A stretch of DNA of 42,742 nucleotides from Microcella sp. (GTDB lineage Bacteria > Actinomycetota > Actinomycetes > Actinomycetales > Microbacteriaceae), in the NCBI RefSeq assembly GCF_030645145.1, contig NZ_JAUSMI010000085.1:1-42742 (forward strand). The letters run 5' to 3'. Positions 35,601-42,711 of the stretch are shown here, piece by piece. Numbering within the stretch: position 1 is the stretch's first letter; every line of letters starts with the position of its first letter. The notes below the pieces were generated by a model. It was not told where the DNA came from and searched no databases. It was given only the letters and a program-made list of their open reading frames with translations. The translations under genes were made by a program, and so were the position numbers.

Positions 35601-36411
35601 CAGTCAGGAAGTCGCCGAAGCCCATCGACTCGCACTTCTTGATGCCGGGCACGAGCAGCGCGCGCGAGCCGTCGGGCTTGGGGAGATCGATCGCGATGCC
35701 GAGGTTGATGTGCGCGGGCGTGACGACGACGGGCTTGCCGTCGACCTCGTCGTAGAAGACGTTCTGGCTCGGGAACTCGCGCAGCGCGCGGACCATCGCC
35801 CAGGCGATGAGGTGCGTGAACGAGACCTTGCCGCCGCGGGCGCGCTTGAGGTGGTTGTTGATGACGATCCGGTTGTCGATCATCAGCTTCGCGGGGATCG
35901 TGCGGACGCTCGTCGCGGTCGGCACGCTGAGCGAGGCGTCCATGTTCGCGGCGAGCGACTTCGCCATGCCCTTGAGCGGGGTGACGGTGTTCTCGGCCGG
36001 ATCCTCGGCCGTCGCGGCGGGGGCGGAGGTCGCCGCGGGCGCCTGCGCCGGGATCGGCTGGCGCTGCGGGGGAGCGGAGGTCGTGCGGGCGACGGGCTGG
36101 CTGCCCGTGATCGGCACCGAGGCCGGGGGGACGGACGACGCCGCGGGGGCGGAGGCGGGGGCGGCCTCGGGCGCATCCATCGCCACGGGGGCGGGGGCGG
36201 GCGCCGGCGCGGGCTCCGAGCCCGACGCGGGCGGCGGGGCGTCGGCGAGAGCCGACTGGTGGTACTTCTCGAGGATCGGCCACCACGACGGGTCGACCGA
36301 GTTCTTGTCGGTCTTGAACTGCTCGTACATCTCGTCAACGAGCCACTCGTTGGCACCGAACTCGCCCGCGGCGCCGCCGTCGGGGCTCACTCCGGTCACT
36401 TGGCTTGACAC
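32647..36411 (-). CDS. kgd: Multifunctional 2-oxoglutarate dehydrogenase E1 / decarboxylase (Kgd), 1254 aa
   Basis: An actinobacterial fusion of the TCA-cycle enzyme. Residues 20-50 (NEWLVDEMYEQFKTD) are the E1 N-terminal helix, 52-138 an Ala/Pro linker, 140-370 a succinyltransferase (E2-like) domain ending DHRVIQG (354-360), and about 380-1254 the thiamine-diphosphate E1 part with HRGRLNVL (581-588) and the HGDAAMAGQG/VVNNQVG cofactor region (678-715). No lipoyl domain is present, as in mycobacterial Kgd, so lipoylated E2 comes from elsewhere. GTG start at 36411; a TAGGCT on the minus strand (36484-36489) would leave a leader of about 65 bases. Confidence 0.96.
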   Translation of the reverse strand: MSSQVTGVSPDGGAAGEFGANEWLVDEMYEQFKTDKNSVDPSWWPILEKYHQSALADAPPPASGSEPAPAPAPAPVAMDAPEAAPASAPAASSVPPASVPITGSQPVARTTSAPPQRQPIPAQAPAATSAPAATAEDPAENTVTPLKGMAKSLAANMDASLSVPTATSVRTIPAKLMIDNRIVINNHLKRARGGKVSFTHLIAWAMVRALREFPSQNVFYDEVDGKPVVVTPAHINLGIAIDLPKPDGSRALLVPGIKKCESMGFGDFLTAYEDVVKRARDNKLAAADFQGNTISLTNPGGIGTVHSVPRLMRGQGAIIGAGALEYPAEFQGSSPATLAELGIGKTITLTSTYDHRVIQGAGSGEFLKKVHELLIGQRGFYEDIFADLRIPYDPIHWAQDIHVDLSDAVSKTSRVQELINSYRVRGHLMADVDPLEYRQRSHPDLDIASHGLTFWDLDREFVTGGFGGRRTMLLREILGVLRDSYCRTVGLEYMHIADPAQRRWFQDHLERPYQKPTHDEQMRILGKLNQAEAFETFLQTKYVGQKRFSLEGGESVIPLLDEILQGAAEAEMDEVAIGMAHRGRLNVLANIAGKTYGQIFREFEGTQDPRSVQGSGDVKYHLGTEGVFTAMSGKQIPVYLAANPSHLEAVNGVLEGIVRAKQDRKGDGQFGVLPVLVHGDAAMAGQGVVLETLQLSQLRGFRTGGTIHVVVNNQVGFTTPPGEARSSNYSTDVAKTIQAPIFHVNGDDPEAVVRVAELAFAYRQEFKRDVVIDLVCYRRRGHNEGDDPSMTQPLMYNLIEAKRSVRTLYTESLVGRGDITPDEFDAAHRDFQERLEVAFAETHAVQTGQIPVVGAGAVTSPAMETIAAEPETTGVPVEVIQHIGDAHDNPPAGFSIHGKLQAMLKKRVEMSRNGGIDWGFGELLALGSLLMEGTPVRMSGQDSRRGTFVQRHAVLHDRANGQEWLPLANLAENQAKLWIYDALLSEYATMGFEYGYSVERPDSLVLWEAQFGDFANGAQTIIDEFISSAEQKWNQRSSVVLLLPHGYEGQGPDHSSARIERYLQLAAEENMTVARPSTPASYFHLLRRQAYARPRRPLIVFTPKAMLRLRGATSEVADFTEGRFEPVLDDANITDPQSVRRVLLHAGKIHYDLKSEIEKRGTEGVALVRLEQFYPLPEVELQEVVDRYPNAELVWVQDEPENQGAWPFFALESAKREGRPVRVISRPASASPATGSTKRSAQEHAAIMEAALGD

Positions 36412-36483
36412 AGCCGACCGCCCACTTCCGTTTCGCTAGATGCTCGGATCGATTGGGAACCCTCGCTGGTCCCCAGCCCGTCA

Positions 36484-36489
36484 AGCCTA
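36484..36489 (-). promoter_or_regulatory. Candidate -10 (TAGGCT) for kgd, with 5' leader
   Basis: The same hexamer as elsewhere, but about 72 bases before the kgd GTG, so this gene, unlike its neighbours, would carry an untranslated leader. It is back-to-back with the guaB1 -10, 40 bases away. Confidence 0.4.
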
Positions 36490-36529
36490 CCCACTGAAGA
36501 CCGGTCCCCCGCGCGCGAGAGGCCCGCCG

Positions 36530-36535
36530 TAGGCT
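36530..36535 (+). promoter_or_regulatory. Leaderless -10 box (TAGGCT) for guaB1
   Basis: TAGGCT ends 7 bases before GTG 36543, with no ribosome site between. Confidence 0.55.
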
Positions 36536-36542
36536 GAAAGAT

Positions 36543-37982
36543 GTGCGATTCTTCGACGAGCGACCCGCCCATGATCTGACGTACTCCGACGTGTTCCTGG
36601 TGCCCGGTCGGTCGGATGTCGGAAGCCGCCTGAGCGCGGACCTGACGGTCGATGATCCGACGGCCCTGGGCATCCCCATCGTGGCCGCGAACATGACCTC
36701 GGTGACGGGTCCGCGCCTCGCCGCCGCCCTCGCGCGACGGGGCGGGCTCGGGGTCCTCCCGCAGGACACCCCGCTCGGCGAGCTCGACGCCGCGATCCGC
36801 GCAGTCAAGGCCGCGCCCGTCATGCTCGACCCGCTCGTCGCCGTGGGCGTCGAGACGACTATCGCGGAGGCGCTGCGCCGGGCGCCCGATACTCAGGGGG
36901 CCCTGCTGACCGTCGTCGACGCCGACGGGGCGCCCGCGCGGTGCATCCCCGTCAGCCGCCTGCGCGGCGCGCTGCCCGATTCGCGCATCGGCGACCTCGT
37001 GGGCGACCCCGTCCCGGCCCTCGACGACGAGGACGTCACCGACCCGCGCCAGGCGTTCGACCTCATCGACGCGGCGGGCGTCGAGGCCGTCGCCGTCATG
37101 CACCACGGTCGAATCATCGGCTCGCTGAGCGCGCGCAGCGCCGTGCGCGCGACGCTCTACACCCCGGCGACGGATGCCCGTGGCCGGCTCCGCGTCGCGG
37201 CCGCGATCGGCGCCAACGGCGACCCGGCGGCGCGAGCAGAGGCGCTCGTCCAGGCGGGCGTCGACGTCATCGTGCTCGACACCGCGCACGGCCACCAGGA
37301 GTCGATGCTCGCGGCCGTGCGGGCTGTGGCTGGCAAGAGGCTGGGCGTCCCGCTCGTCGCGGGCAACGTCGTCACGCCGGAGGCCGTGCACGACCTCGTC
37401 GAGGCGGGAGCGGACATCCTCAAGGTCGGCGTCGGACCGGGCGCGATGTGCACGACGCGCATGATGACGGCCGTGGGGCGCCCGCAGTTCTCGGCCGTGC
37501 TCGACACGGCGCAGGCGGCCCGCGAGAAGGGCGCTCGCGTCTGGGCCGACGGTGGCGTGCGCTACCCGCGCGACGTCGCACTCGCGCTCGCCGCGGGTGC
37601 TTCCGCCGTCATGATCGGCTCGTGGTTCGCCGGAACGCTCGAGGCGCCCGGCGAGATCGAGGTCGACGAGGAGGGGCGCTGGTTCAAGAGCTCGTGGGGC
37701 ATGGCGTCGACGCGCGCCGTCGAGCAGCGGTTCCGGCGGCTCGACGCCTTCGACCGGGCGCGGAAGACGCTCTTCGCGGAGGGCATCTCGAGCTCGCGCA
37801 TCCTTCTCGACCCGCAGCGGCCCTCGATCGACGACCTGCTCGACATGATCACCTCGGGGCTGCGCTCGTCGATGACCTACGCGGGCGCGGCGACGCTGCC
37901 GCAGTTCCACGAGCGCGCGGTCGTCGGCGTGCAGTCGGCCGCGGGGTACGAGGAGGGGAAGGCGCTGCCGGTCTCCTGGTGA
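36543..37982 (+). CDS. guaB1: GuaB1 family IMPDH-related protein (probable GMP reductase), 479 aa
   Basis: TIM-barrel of the IMP dehydrogenase/GMP reductase family with an inserted CBS pair (about 90-205). The catalytic cysteine is Cys303 in GVGPGAMCTTRMMT. Mycobacterial GuaB1 proteins of this type have been shown to be GMP reductases with CBS domains, working in purine salvage, so the older 'IMP dehydrogenase' label is probably wrong. The N terminus MRFFDERPAHDLTYSDVFLV and the closing YAGAATLPQFHERAVVGVQSA are typical of the GuaB1 group. GTG start follows a TAGGCT -10. Confidence 0.9.
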   Translation: MRFFDERPAHDLTYSDVFLVPGRSDVGSRLSADLTVDDPTALGIPIVAANMTSVTGPRLAAALARRGGLGVLPQDTPLGELDAAIRAVKAAPVMLDPLVAVGVETTIAEALRRAPDTQGALLTVVDADGAPARCIPVSRLRGALPDSRIGDLVGDPVPALDDEDVTDPRQAFDLIDAAGVEAVAVMHHGRIIGSLSARSAVRATLYTPATDARGRLRVAAAIGANGDPAARAEALVQAGVDVIVLDTAHGHQESMLAAVRAVAGKRLGVPLVAGNVVTPEAVHDLVEAGADILKVGVGPGAMCTTRMMTAVGRPQFSAVLDTAQAAREKGARVWADGGVRYPRDVALALAAGASAVMIGSWFAGTLEAPGEIEVDEEGRWFKSSWGMASTRAVEQRFRRLDAFDRARKTLFAEGISSSRILLDPQRPSIDDLLDMITSGLRSSMTYAGAATLPQFHERAVVGVQSAAGYEEGKALPVSW

Positions 37983-38047
37983 TCGGGCGCGTCGTCGCGG
38001 AGGCGCCCCCGGGCATCCGACGCTCAGCCGCGCCGGGCGCGCCTGGC

Positions 38048-38053
38048 TATACT
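38048..38053 (+). promoter_or_regulatory. -10 box (TATACT) before the leader ORF
   Basis: A perfect TATACT 10 bases before ATG 38064, predicting a transcript that starts only about 4 bases before the leader ORF and about 70 bases before the CNNM start. Confidence 0.6.
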
Positions 38054-38063
38054 TCCTCGCATC

Positions 38064-38141
38064 ATGGATGACCCGCCGTCTTCGCCGTCCGACCCCAGTC
38101 ATAGTCCCTCGCCGATGATCGGGGGCACCCGTGGGCGCTGA
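38064..38141 (+). CDS. Proline/aspartate-rich leader peptide (25 aa) overlapping the CNNM start
   Basis: ATG 38064 to TGA 38139-38141. The first 17 residues are MDDPPSSPSDPSHSPSP: six of the 17 are proline and three are aspartate. The ORF covers GTG 38131, the start of the next gene, in another frame. A hairpin (38106-38125) within the ORF contains the GGGGG ribosome-site bases of that gene. Acidic/proline N termini are known to destabilise translating ribosomes at low magnesium in enterobacterial MgtL, the leader of the Mg2+ importer mgtA. A regulatory leader for a Mg2+/divalent cation transporter is therefore plausible but unproven. It may instead be non-coding 5' leader. Confidence 0.5.
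   Translation: MDDPPSSPSDPSHSPSPMIGGTRGR
38106..38125 (+). promoter_or_regulatory. Hairpin that can sequester the CNNM ribosome-binding site
   Basis: CCCTCG (38106-38111) pairs with CGGGGG (38120-38125) around an 8-base loop, with one G-U pair. The GGGGG is the only Shine-Dalgarno-like stretch before GTG 38131. Translation of the leader ORF would open the stem. Confidence 0.45.
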
Positions 38142-39453
38142 GTGGATCCTCCTCGGCGCCGGTGTGCTCCTCACCATCGGCACCGGCTTCTTCGTCGCGA
38201 GCGAGTTCGCGCTCGTCAATCTCGATCGCTCCGATCTCGAGGCGCGCCAGGCGCGCGGCGAGAAGCGGCTCGGGCCCACGATCGCGGCCCTCAAGATCAC
38301 CTCCACGCACCTCTCGAGCGCGCAGCTCGGCATCACGCTCACGACGCTCCTCACGGGCTACACGATGGAGCCCGCGATCTCGATGATGCTCGCCGGCCCC
38401 CTCACGGCCCTCGGCCTGCCCGAAGGTGCCGTGAGCATCGTCGGAACGATCATCGCCGTCGTCATCGCGACGCTGCTGTCGATGATCGTCGGCGAGCTCG
38501 TGCCCAAGAACTTTGCGCTGTCGCTGCCGCGCCAGACGGCGAAGTTCGTGATCCCTTTCCAGGCGCTCTTCACGACCGTGTTCAAGCCGGCGATCTCACT
38601 GCTCAACAACACCGCGAACTCCATCCTTCGCGCGGTGGGCATCGAGCCGAAGGAGGAGCTCAGCGGCGCGCGCACCGCCGAGGAGCTCGCCTCGCTCGTC
38701 CGCCGCTCGGCGAAGGAGGGCTCGCTCGAGGCCGACACCGCGACCCTTCTCTCGCGCACGCTCGCCTTCTCGCAGCACTCGGCCTCCGACGTGATGACGC
38801 CCCGCCCGCGCGTGGCGAGCATCGACCGCTCGGACTCGGCGCTCGCCGTCATCGAGCTCGCACGCCGCACCGGCTTCTCCCGCTTCCCCGTCACCGACGA
38901 CTCGATCGACGACATCGTCGGCATCGTCCACGTCAAGCAGGCCGTCGCCGTGCCGCACGATCGCCGCCCCGACGTGCCCGTCTCCGCTCTGCAGAGCGAC
39001 GCGCTGCGCGTGCCGGAGACGATGATGCTCGACACGCTGCTCGCCGAGCTGCGCGGCCGCGGCTACCAGATGGCGATCGTCGTCGACGAGTACGGCGGCA
39101 CCGCGGGCGTCGCGACGCTCGAGGATCTCGTCGAGGAGCTCGTCGGCGAGGTCTCCGACGAGCACGATCGCGTCCTCGTCGGCGTCGTCCGCTCGCGCGA
39201 CTGGCTCACCTTCCCCGGCATGCTCCGCCCCGACGAGCTCCGCGATCGCGCGGGCGTCTCCGTTCCGGACGACGGCCCGTGGGAGACCGTGGGCGGCTGG
39301 ATGATGTCCGAGCTCGGGCGCCTCCCGGCCGTCGGCGACGTCGTCGAGATCGACCCGGGCGCGTTCCGCGTCGAGCGGCTCGACGGCCGCCGCATCGACC
39401 GGGTCCGGTACACGCCGAGACCGCGCACCGACGATGAGGAGGCCGGCCGATGA
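38131..39453 (+). CDS. CNNM/CorC-type hemolysin family protein with CorC_HlyC domain (440 aa)
   Basis: A DUF21/CNNM membrane domain (about 1-190, four hydrophobic segments), a CBS pair (about 205-325, VMTPRPRVASIDRSDSALAVIELA, DDIVGIVHVKQ, VDEYGGTAGVATLEDLVEELVGEV) and a C-terminal CorC_HlyC domain (about 340-430, GAFRVERLDGRRIDRVRY). Characterised members export Mg2+ or Co2+ (CorC, MpfA, archaeal and Thermus homologues), so divalent cation efflux is likely; the old name 'hemolysin' is misleading. GTG 38131 overlaps the leader ORF, and its stop overlaps the next gene (ATGA). Confidence 0.9.
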   Translation: MGAEWILLGAGVLLTIGTGFFVASEFALVNLDRSDLEARQARGEKRLGPTIAALKITSTHLSSAQLGITLTTLLTGYTMEPAISMMLAGPLTALGLPEGAVSIVGTIIAVVIATLLSMIVGELVPKNFALSLPRQTAKFVIPFQALFTTVFKPAISLLNNTANSILRAVGIEPKEELSGARTAEELASLVRRSAKEGSLEADTATLLSRTLAFSQHSASDVMTPRPRVASIDRSDSALAVIELARRTGFSRFPVTDDSIDDIVGIVHVKQAVAVPHDRRPDVPVSALQSDALRVPETMMLDTLLAELRGRGYQMAIVVDEYGGTAGVATLEDLVEELVGEVSDEHDRVLVGVVRSRDWLTFPGMLRPDELRDRAGVSVPDDGPWETVGGWMMSELGRLPAVGDVVEIDPGAFRVERLDGRRIDRVRYTPRPRTDDEEAGR

Positions 39454-40499
39454 TCAGCGACTCCGACTGGTGGGGCCTCGTCTGGCTCGTCGTCCTCCTC
39501 GCGGGCAACGCCTTCTTCGTCGGCGCGGAGTTCGCCGTCATCTCGGCCAAGCGCTCGCAGATCGAGCCGCGCGCCGACGCCGGCTCGCGTGCCGCGAAGA
39601 CCGCCCTGTGGGCCATGGAGCACGCGACGCTCATGCTCGCGACGAGCCAGCTCGGCATCACCGTGTGCTCGCTGCTCATCCTCAACGTCTCCGAGCCGGC
39701 GATCCACCACATCCTCGAGATCCCGCTCGAGCTCACGGGGCTGCCGTACGAGGTCGTGAGCGGCATCGCCTTCACGATCGCGCTGCTGCTCGTGTCGTTC
39801 CTGCACGTCGTGCTCGGCGAGATGGTGCCGAAGAACATCTCGTTCTCGCTGCCGACGCGCTCGGTGCTCCTGCTCGCGCCGCCGCTCGTCGCGGTCGCGC
39901 GCGTGTTCGGCTTCGTGATCGTCGCCCTCAACGCCGTCGCGAACGGCGTGCTGCGGCTGTTCAAGGTCGAGCCGAAGGACGAGGCGACGAGCGCGTTCAC
40001 GCTCGAGGAGGTCGCGACGATCGTCGAGCAGTCCCAGCGCGAGGGCCTCCTGCACGACCGCTCCGGCGCGCTCAGCGCCGCGTTCGAGTTCACGACGAAG
40101 AAGGTGCACGACGTCGCCGTGCCGATGGACGAGCTCGTCCAGCTACCGGAGGACGCCTCGCCCGCCGACGTCGAGCGGGCCGTCGCGCAGCGCGGCTTCA
40201 GCCGCTACGTGCTCGTCGATGAGGATCGCGAGCCGACCGGGTACGTGCACCTCAAGGACGTCATCGATCTCGACGAGGACGAGTTCGACGACCCCGTGCC
40301 GCCGAAGCGCATCCGGCGTCTCGTGTCGATCCTCGCGAGCGCGGATCTCGAGGACGGCCTCGCCGTCATGCGCCGCTCGGGCGCGCACCTCGCGCGCTCG
40401 GTCGACGCGCAGGGCCGCACCACGGGCGTGCTCTTCCTCGAGGACATCATCGAGGAGCTCGTCGGCGAGGTGCAGGACGCCACCCGGCGCCGGCCCTAG
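39450..40499 (+). CDS. CNNM/CorC-type hemolysin family protein without CorC_HlyC domain (349 aa)
   Basis: A second DUF21/CNNM protein: membrane domain (about 1-190) and CBS pair (about 210-345, VAVPMDELVQLP, GYVHLKDVIDLD, TGVLFLEDIIEELVGEV), ending directly after the CBS domains. The missing C-terminal CorC_HlyC domain distinguishes it from the upstream paralogue. Co-translated with it through an ATGA overlap; the two may form a heteromer (inference). Followed by a hairpin terminator. Confidence 0.9.
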   Translation: MISDSDWWGLVWLVVLLAGNAFFVGAEFAVISAKRSQIEPRADAGSRAAKTALWAMEHATLMLATSQLGITVCSLLILNVSEPAIHHILEIPLELTGLPYEVVSGIAFTIALLLVSFLHVVLGEMVPKNISFSLPTRSVLLLAPPLVAVARVFGFVIVALNAVANGVLRLFKVEPKDEATSAFTLEEVATIVEQSQREGLLHDRSGALSAAFEFTTKKVHDVAVPMDELVQLPEDASPADVERAVAQRGFSRYVLVDEDREPTGYVHLKDVIDLDEDEFDDPVPPKRIRRLVSILASADLEDGLAVMRRSGAHLARSVDAQGRTTGVLFLEDIIEELVGEVQDATRRRP

Positions 40500-40520
40500 G
40501 CGGGTTCTCGCGCAGACGGC

Positions 40521-40552
40521 GACGGCGCCGCTCCCGAGGGGGCGGCGCCGTC
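40521..40552. terminator. Hairpin between CNNM genes and OYE gene
   Basis: GACGGCGCCGC (40521-40531) pairs perfectly with GCGGCGCCGTC (40542-40552), an 11-bp stem with a 10-base loop. It lies between convergent genes and can serve both directions. No U-run. Confidence 0.7.
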
Positions 40553-40575
40553 ACAGTGCGCAGGGGATGCGCCCC

Positions 40576-41670
40576 TTAGAAGAACGCGCGACGGTACTGC
40601 GGCGGAACGAGCTGCTGCAGCGCGGCCTCATCGCCGAGGTCGCGCGCGAAGCTCAGCGCCGCGTGCGGGTCGCGCATCCACTTGCGCCCCATGAGGATGG
40701 CGTCGGCCTGGCCGGACTCGATGATCTCCTCCGCCTGCGCGGCCTCCGTGATGAGGCCGACCGCGGCGACGGGCACGTCGCCCTCCGAGCGCACGTGCGC
40801 AGCGAGCGGCACCTGGTAGCCGGGTCCGACGGGAATGCTCGCCCGGACGAGGCCGCCGCTCGAGATGTCGAAGAGGTCGGCTCCGGCCTCGAGCGACCAC
40901 GCCGCGACCTGCGCGGTCTGCTGCTCGTCCCAGCCGCCCTCCGTCCAGTCGGTCGCCGAGAAGCGCACCAGGACGGGCACGTCGACGGCCGCGCGCACCG
41001 CGCGCACCGTGTCGAGCACGATGCGGGCGCGGTTCTCGAGCGAGCCGCCCCACGCGTCGTCGCGCGTGTTCGACAGCGGCGAGAGGAACTGGTGGAGGAG
41101 GTAGCCGTGGGCGGCGTGCACCTCGACGAGATCGAAGCCCGCCGCGACGGAACGGCGGGCGGCGTCGGCGAAGGCGGCCACGACATCCGCGATGCCCTGC
41201 TCGTCGAGGGCCGCCGGGGTGTCGTAGCCGTCGAATGCCACGGCCGACGGGGCGACCGTCTGCCAGCCGCCCTCGCTCGCGGGCATCGTGCCGCGGCCCG
41301 AGTAGCCCTCGCGCGTCTCGCCCCACTCGGGGTAGATGCTCGCCTTGCGGCCGGCGTGCGCGAGCTGGATGCCCGCCGCCGAGCCCTGCGAGTGGATGAA
41401 GTCGACGACGCGCGCCCACGCGTCGGCCTGCGCATCGTTCCAGATGCCGGTGTCGTGCGGGCTGATGCGGCCCTCGGGCGTCACGGCGGTCGCCTCGGCG
41501 ATCACGAGGCCGGCGCCGCCGCGCGCGAACGAGCCCAGGTGCACGACGTGCCAGTCGGTGGGCACGCCGTCGCGCTCGTCGACGGAGTACTCGCACAGGG
41601 GGGCGACCCACAGCCGGTTGCGCAGCGTGAGGGAGCGGACGGTGAGCGGGGAGAAGAGCGCGGAGGTCAC
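40576..41670 (-). CDS. NADH:flavin oxidoreductase, OYE family, YqjM-like (364 aa)
   Basis: An FMN-dependent TIM-barrel ene-reductase. The YqjM-class signature LCEYS places Cys26 and Tyr28 at the same positions as in Bacillus YqjM. VHAAHGYLLHQFLSPLSNTR with GGSLENR further on gives the substrate-binding histidine pair and the FMN-binding arginine region, and AVGLITEAAQAEEIIESGQADAILMGR binds the FMN phosphate. These enzymes reduce electrophilic alkenes and are linked to oxidative/electrophile stress. GTG 41670 start. A GGAAT-N18-CTT element just upstream (41681-41706) is one base off the SigH consensus. Confidence 0.92.
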   Translation of the reverse strand: MTSALFSPLTVRSLTLRNRLWVAPLCEYSVDERDGVPTDWHVVHLGSFARGGAGLVIAEATAVTPEGRISPHDTGIWNDAQADAWARVVDFIHSQGSAAGIQLAHAGRKASIYPEWGETREGYSGRGTMPASEGGWQTVAPSAVAFDGYDTPAALDEQGIADVVAAFADAARRSVAAGFDLVEVHAAHGYLLHQFLSPLSNTRDDAWGGSLENRARIVLDTVRAVRAAVDVPVLVRFSATDWTEGGWDEQQTAQVAAWSLEAGADLFDISSGGLVRASIPVGPGYQVPLAAHVRSEGDVPVAAVGLITEAAQAEEIIESGQADAILMGRKWMRDPHAALSFARDLGDEAALQQLVPPQYRRAFF

Positions 41671-41680
41671 GAGTCAATGC

Positions 41681-41706
41681 AAGCAGGGGGCGGGCTGAGG
41701 TATTCC
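41681..41706 (-). promoter_or_regulatory. Possible SigH-like promoter (GGAAT-N18-CTT) for the OYE gene
   Basis: On the minus strand GGAAT (41706-41702) and CTT (41683-41681) are 18 bases apart; the consensus second element is GTT. The element ends 10 bases before the GTG start, a fitting position. Confidence 0.35.
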
Positions 41707-41728
41707 TGGGCGCGGTCTGACGGTGCCG

Positions 41729-41770
41729 GCGTGCGGCGGGTGCGGGGCGTGCGGCGGGCGCGGGGCGTGC
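41729..41770. repeat. 18-bp tandem repeat upstream of nnrD
   Basis: Two 18-base units GCGTGCGGCGGGTGCGGG and GCGTGCGGCGGGCGCGGG (41729-41746 and 41747-41764), one mismatch, followed by a partial third unit. It lies in the divergent intergenic region. Confidence 0.75.
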
Positions 41771-41809
41771 GCGTGCGAGCGGGTCGACCGGGCGTGGAGC
41801 GCCGATCGA

Positions 41810-41815
41810 TAGGGT
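41810..41815 (+). promoter_or_regulatory. Leaderless -10 box (TAGGGT) for nnrD
   Basis: TAGGGT ends 6 bases before GTG 41822, which puts the predicted +1 at the start codon itself. Confidence 0.5.
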
Positions 41816-41821
41816 GTCGGC

Positions 41822-42667
41822 GTGACAGGCCCGACGCAGTTCCTCCCCGACGACGCCGCCCGACTCATCGCCGTCCCCGGCGAGACCGACGACAAGTACC
41901 GGCGCGGAGTACTCGGCATCGTCACCGGCTCGGCTCAGTACCCCGGCGCCGCGGTGCTCGGCGTCGAGTCGGCCCTCCGCACCGGAGTCGGCATGGTGCG
42001 CTACCTCGGCCCGGCGCGCGCCGCCGACCTCGTGCTGCAGCGCCGCCCCGAGGCGGTCACCGAGCCGGGGCGCGTGCAGGGGTGGCTCCTGGGCAGCGGG
42101 ATGCCCGTGCCCGGGCCCGGCGCGGAGCGCGACGCCGCCACGCGCGATCGCTTCCACCACGCGCTCGAGTCGGACCGCCCGCTCGTGCTCGACGCCGGCG
42201 CGCTCGACCTCGCCGCCTCGTCGACGGCGCCCACGGTCATCACTCCCCACGCCGGCGAGCTCGCCCGGCTCACAGGCGTCGAGGCGGACGCCGTGCGCGC
42301 CGACCCGCTCGGCTCCGCCCGGCGGGCGGCCGAGCGCTTCGGAGTGACCGTGCTGCTCAAGGGGCACACGACCCACGTCGTGGGCGCCACCGGCGAGGAG
42401 CTCGTGGCGCGGACGGCGCCCGCGTGGCTCGCGACCGCAGGCGCGGGGGATGCCCTCGCGGGCATCCTCGGAGCCCTCGTCGCGACGCATGGCGACGCGG
42501 TCGTCGACGATCCGGCGCTGCTCGGCCGGCTCGCGGCGGCCGCCGCGGTCATCCACGGGCTCGCGGCGCAGCGCGCCTCGGCCGGCGGGCCGTTCACGGT
42601 GCTCGACCTGTGCCGCGAGCTCGGCCCGACGATCGCGCAGCTCGTGAAGTACCGCCCGCTCGTGTAG
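41822..42667 (+). CDS. nnrD: ADP-dependent NAD(P)H-hydrate dehydratase (281 aa)
   Basis: Repairs hydrated, damaged NADH and NADPH. This ribokinase-like YjeF C-terminal (CARKD) domain shows YRRGVLGIVTGSAQYPGAAVL near the N terminus, VITPHAGELARLTG (about 139-152), and the nucleotide-binding TAGAGDALAGILGALVA (about 203-219) with the catalytic Asp of AGAGD. The epimerase domain (NnrE/YjeF_N) is absent from this protein, so it must be encoded elsewhere. GTG start follows a TAGGGT -10. Confidence 0.92.
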   Translation: MTGPTQFLPDDAARLIAVPGETDDKYRRGVLGIVTGSAQYPGAAVLGVESALRTGVGMVRYLGPARAADLVLQRRPEAVTEPGRVQGWLLGSGMPVPGPGAERDAATRDRFHHALESDRPLVLDAGALDLAASSTAPTVITPHAGELARLTGVEADAVRADPLGSARRAAERFGVTVLLKGHTTHVVGATGEELVARTAPAWLATAGAGDALAGILGALVATHGDAVVDDPALLGRLAAAAAVIHGLAAQRASAGGPFTVLDLCRELGPTIAQLVKYRPLV

Positions 42668-42671
42668 CGCG

Positions 42672-42711
42672 GGCCGCGCCGGGCCGCGCTCGGCCGCGCC
42701 GGGCCGCGCTC
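42672..42711. repeat. Perfect 20-bp tandem repeat after nnrD
   Basis: GGCCGCGCCGGGCCGCGCTC occurs twice head to tail (42672-42691, 42692-42711), then GGCC starts a third partial copy. It directly follows the nnrD stop; the bases after it show no supported gene. Confidence 0.8.

Noticed and set aside
32588-36286. 1232-aa minus-strand ORF in another frame of kgd, and the 895-aa plus-strand ORF at 33721-36408
   Set aside because: Both overlap the well-supported kgd gene; composition is that of shadow frames.
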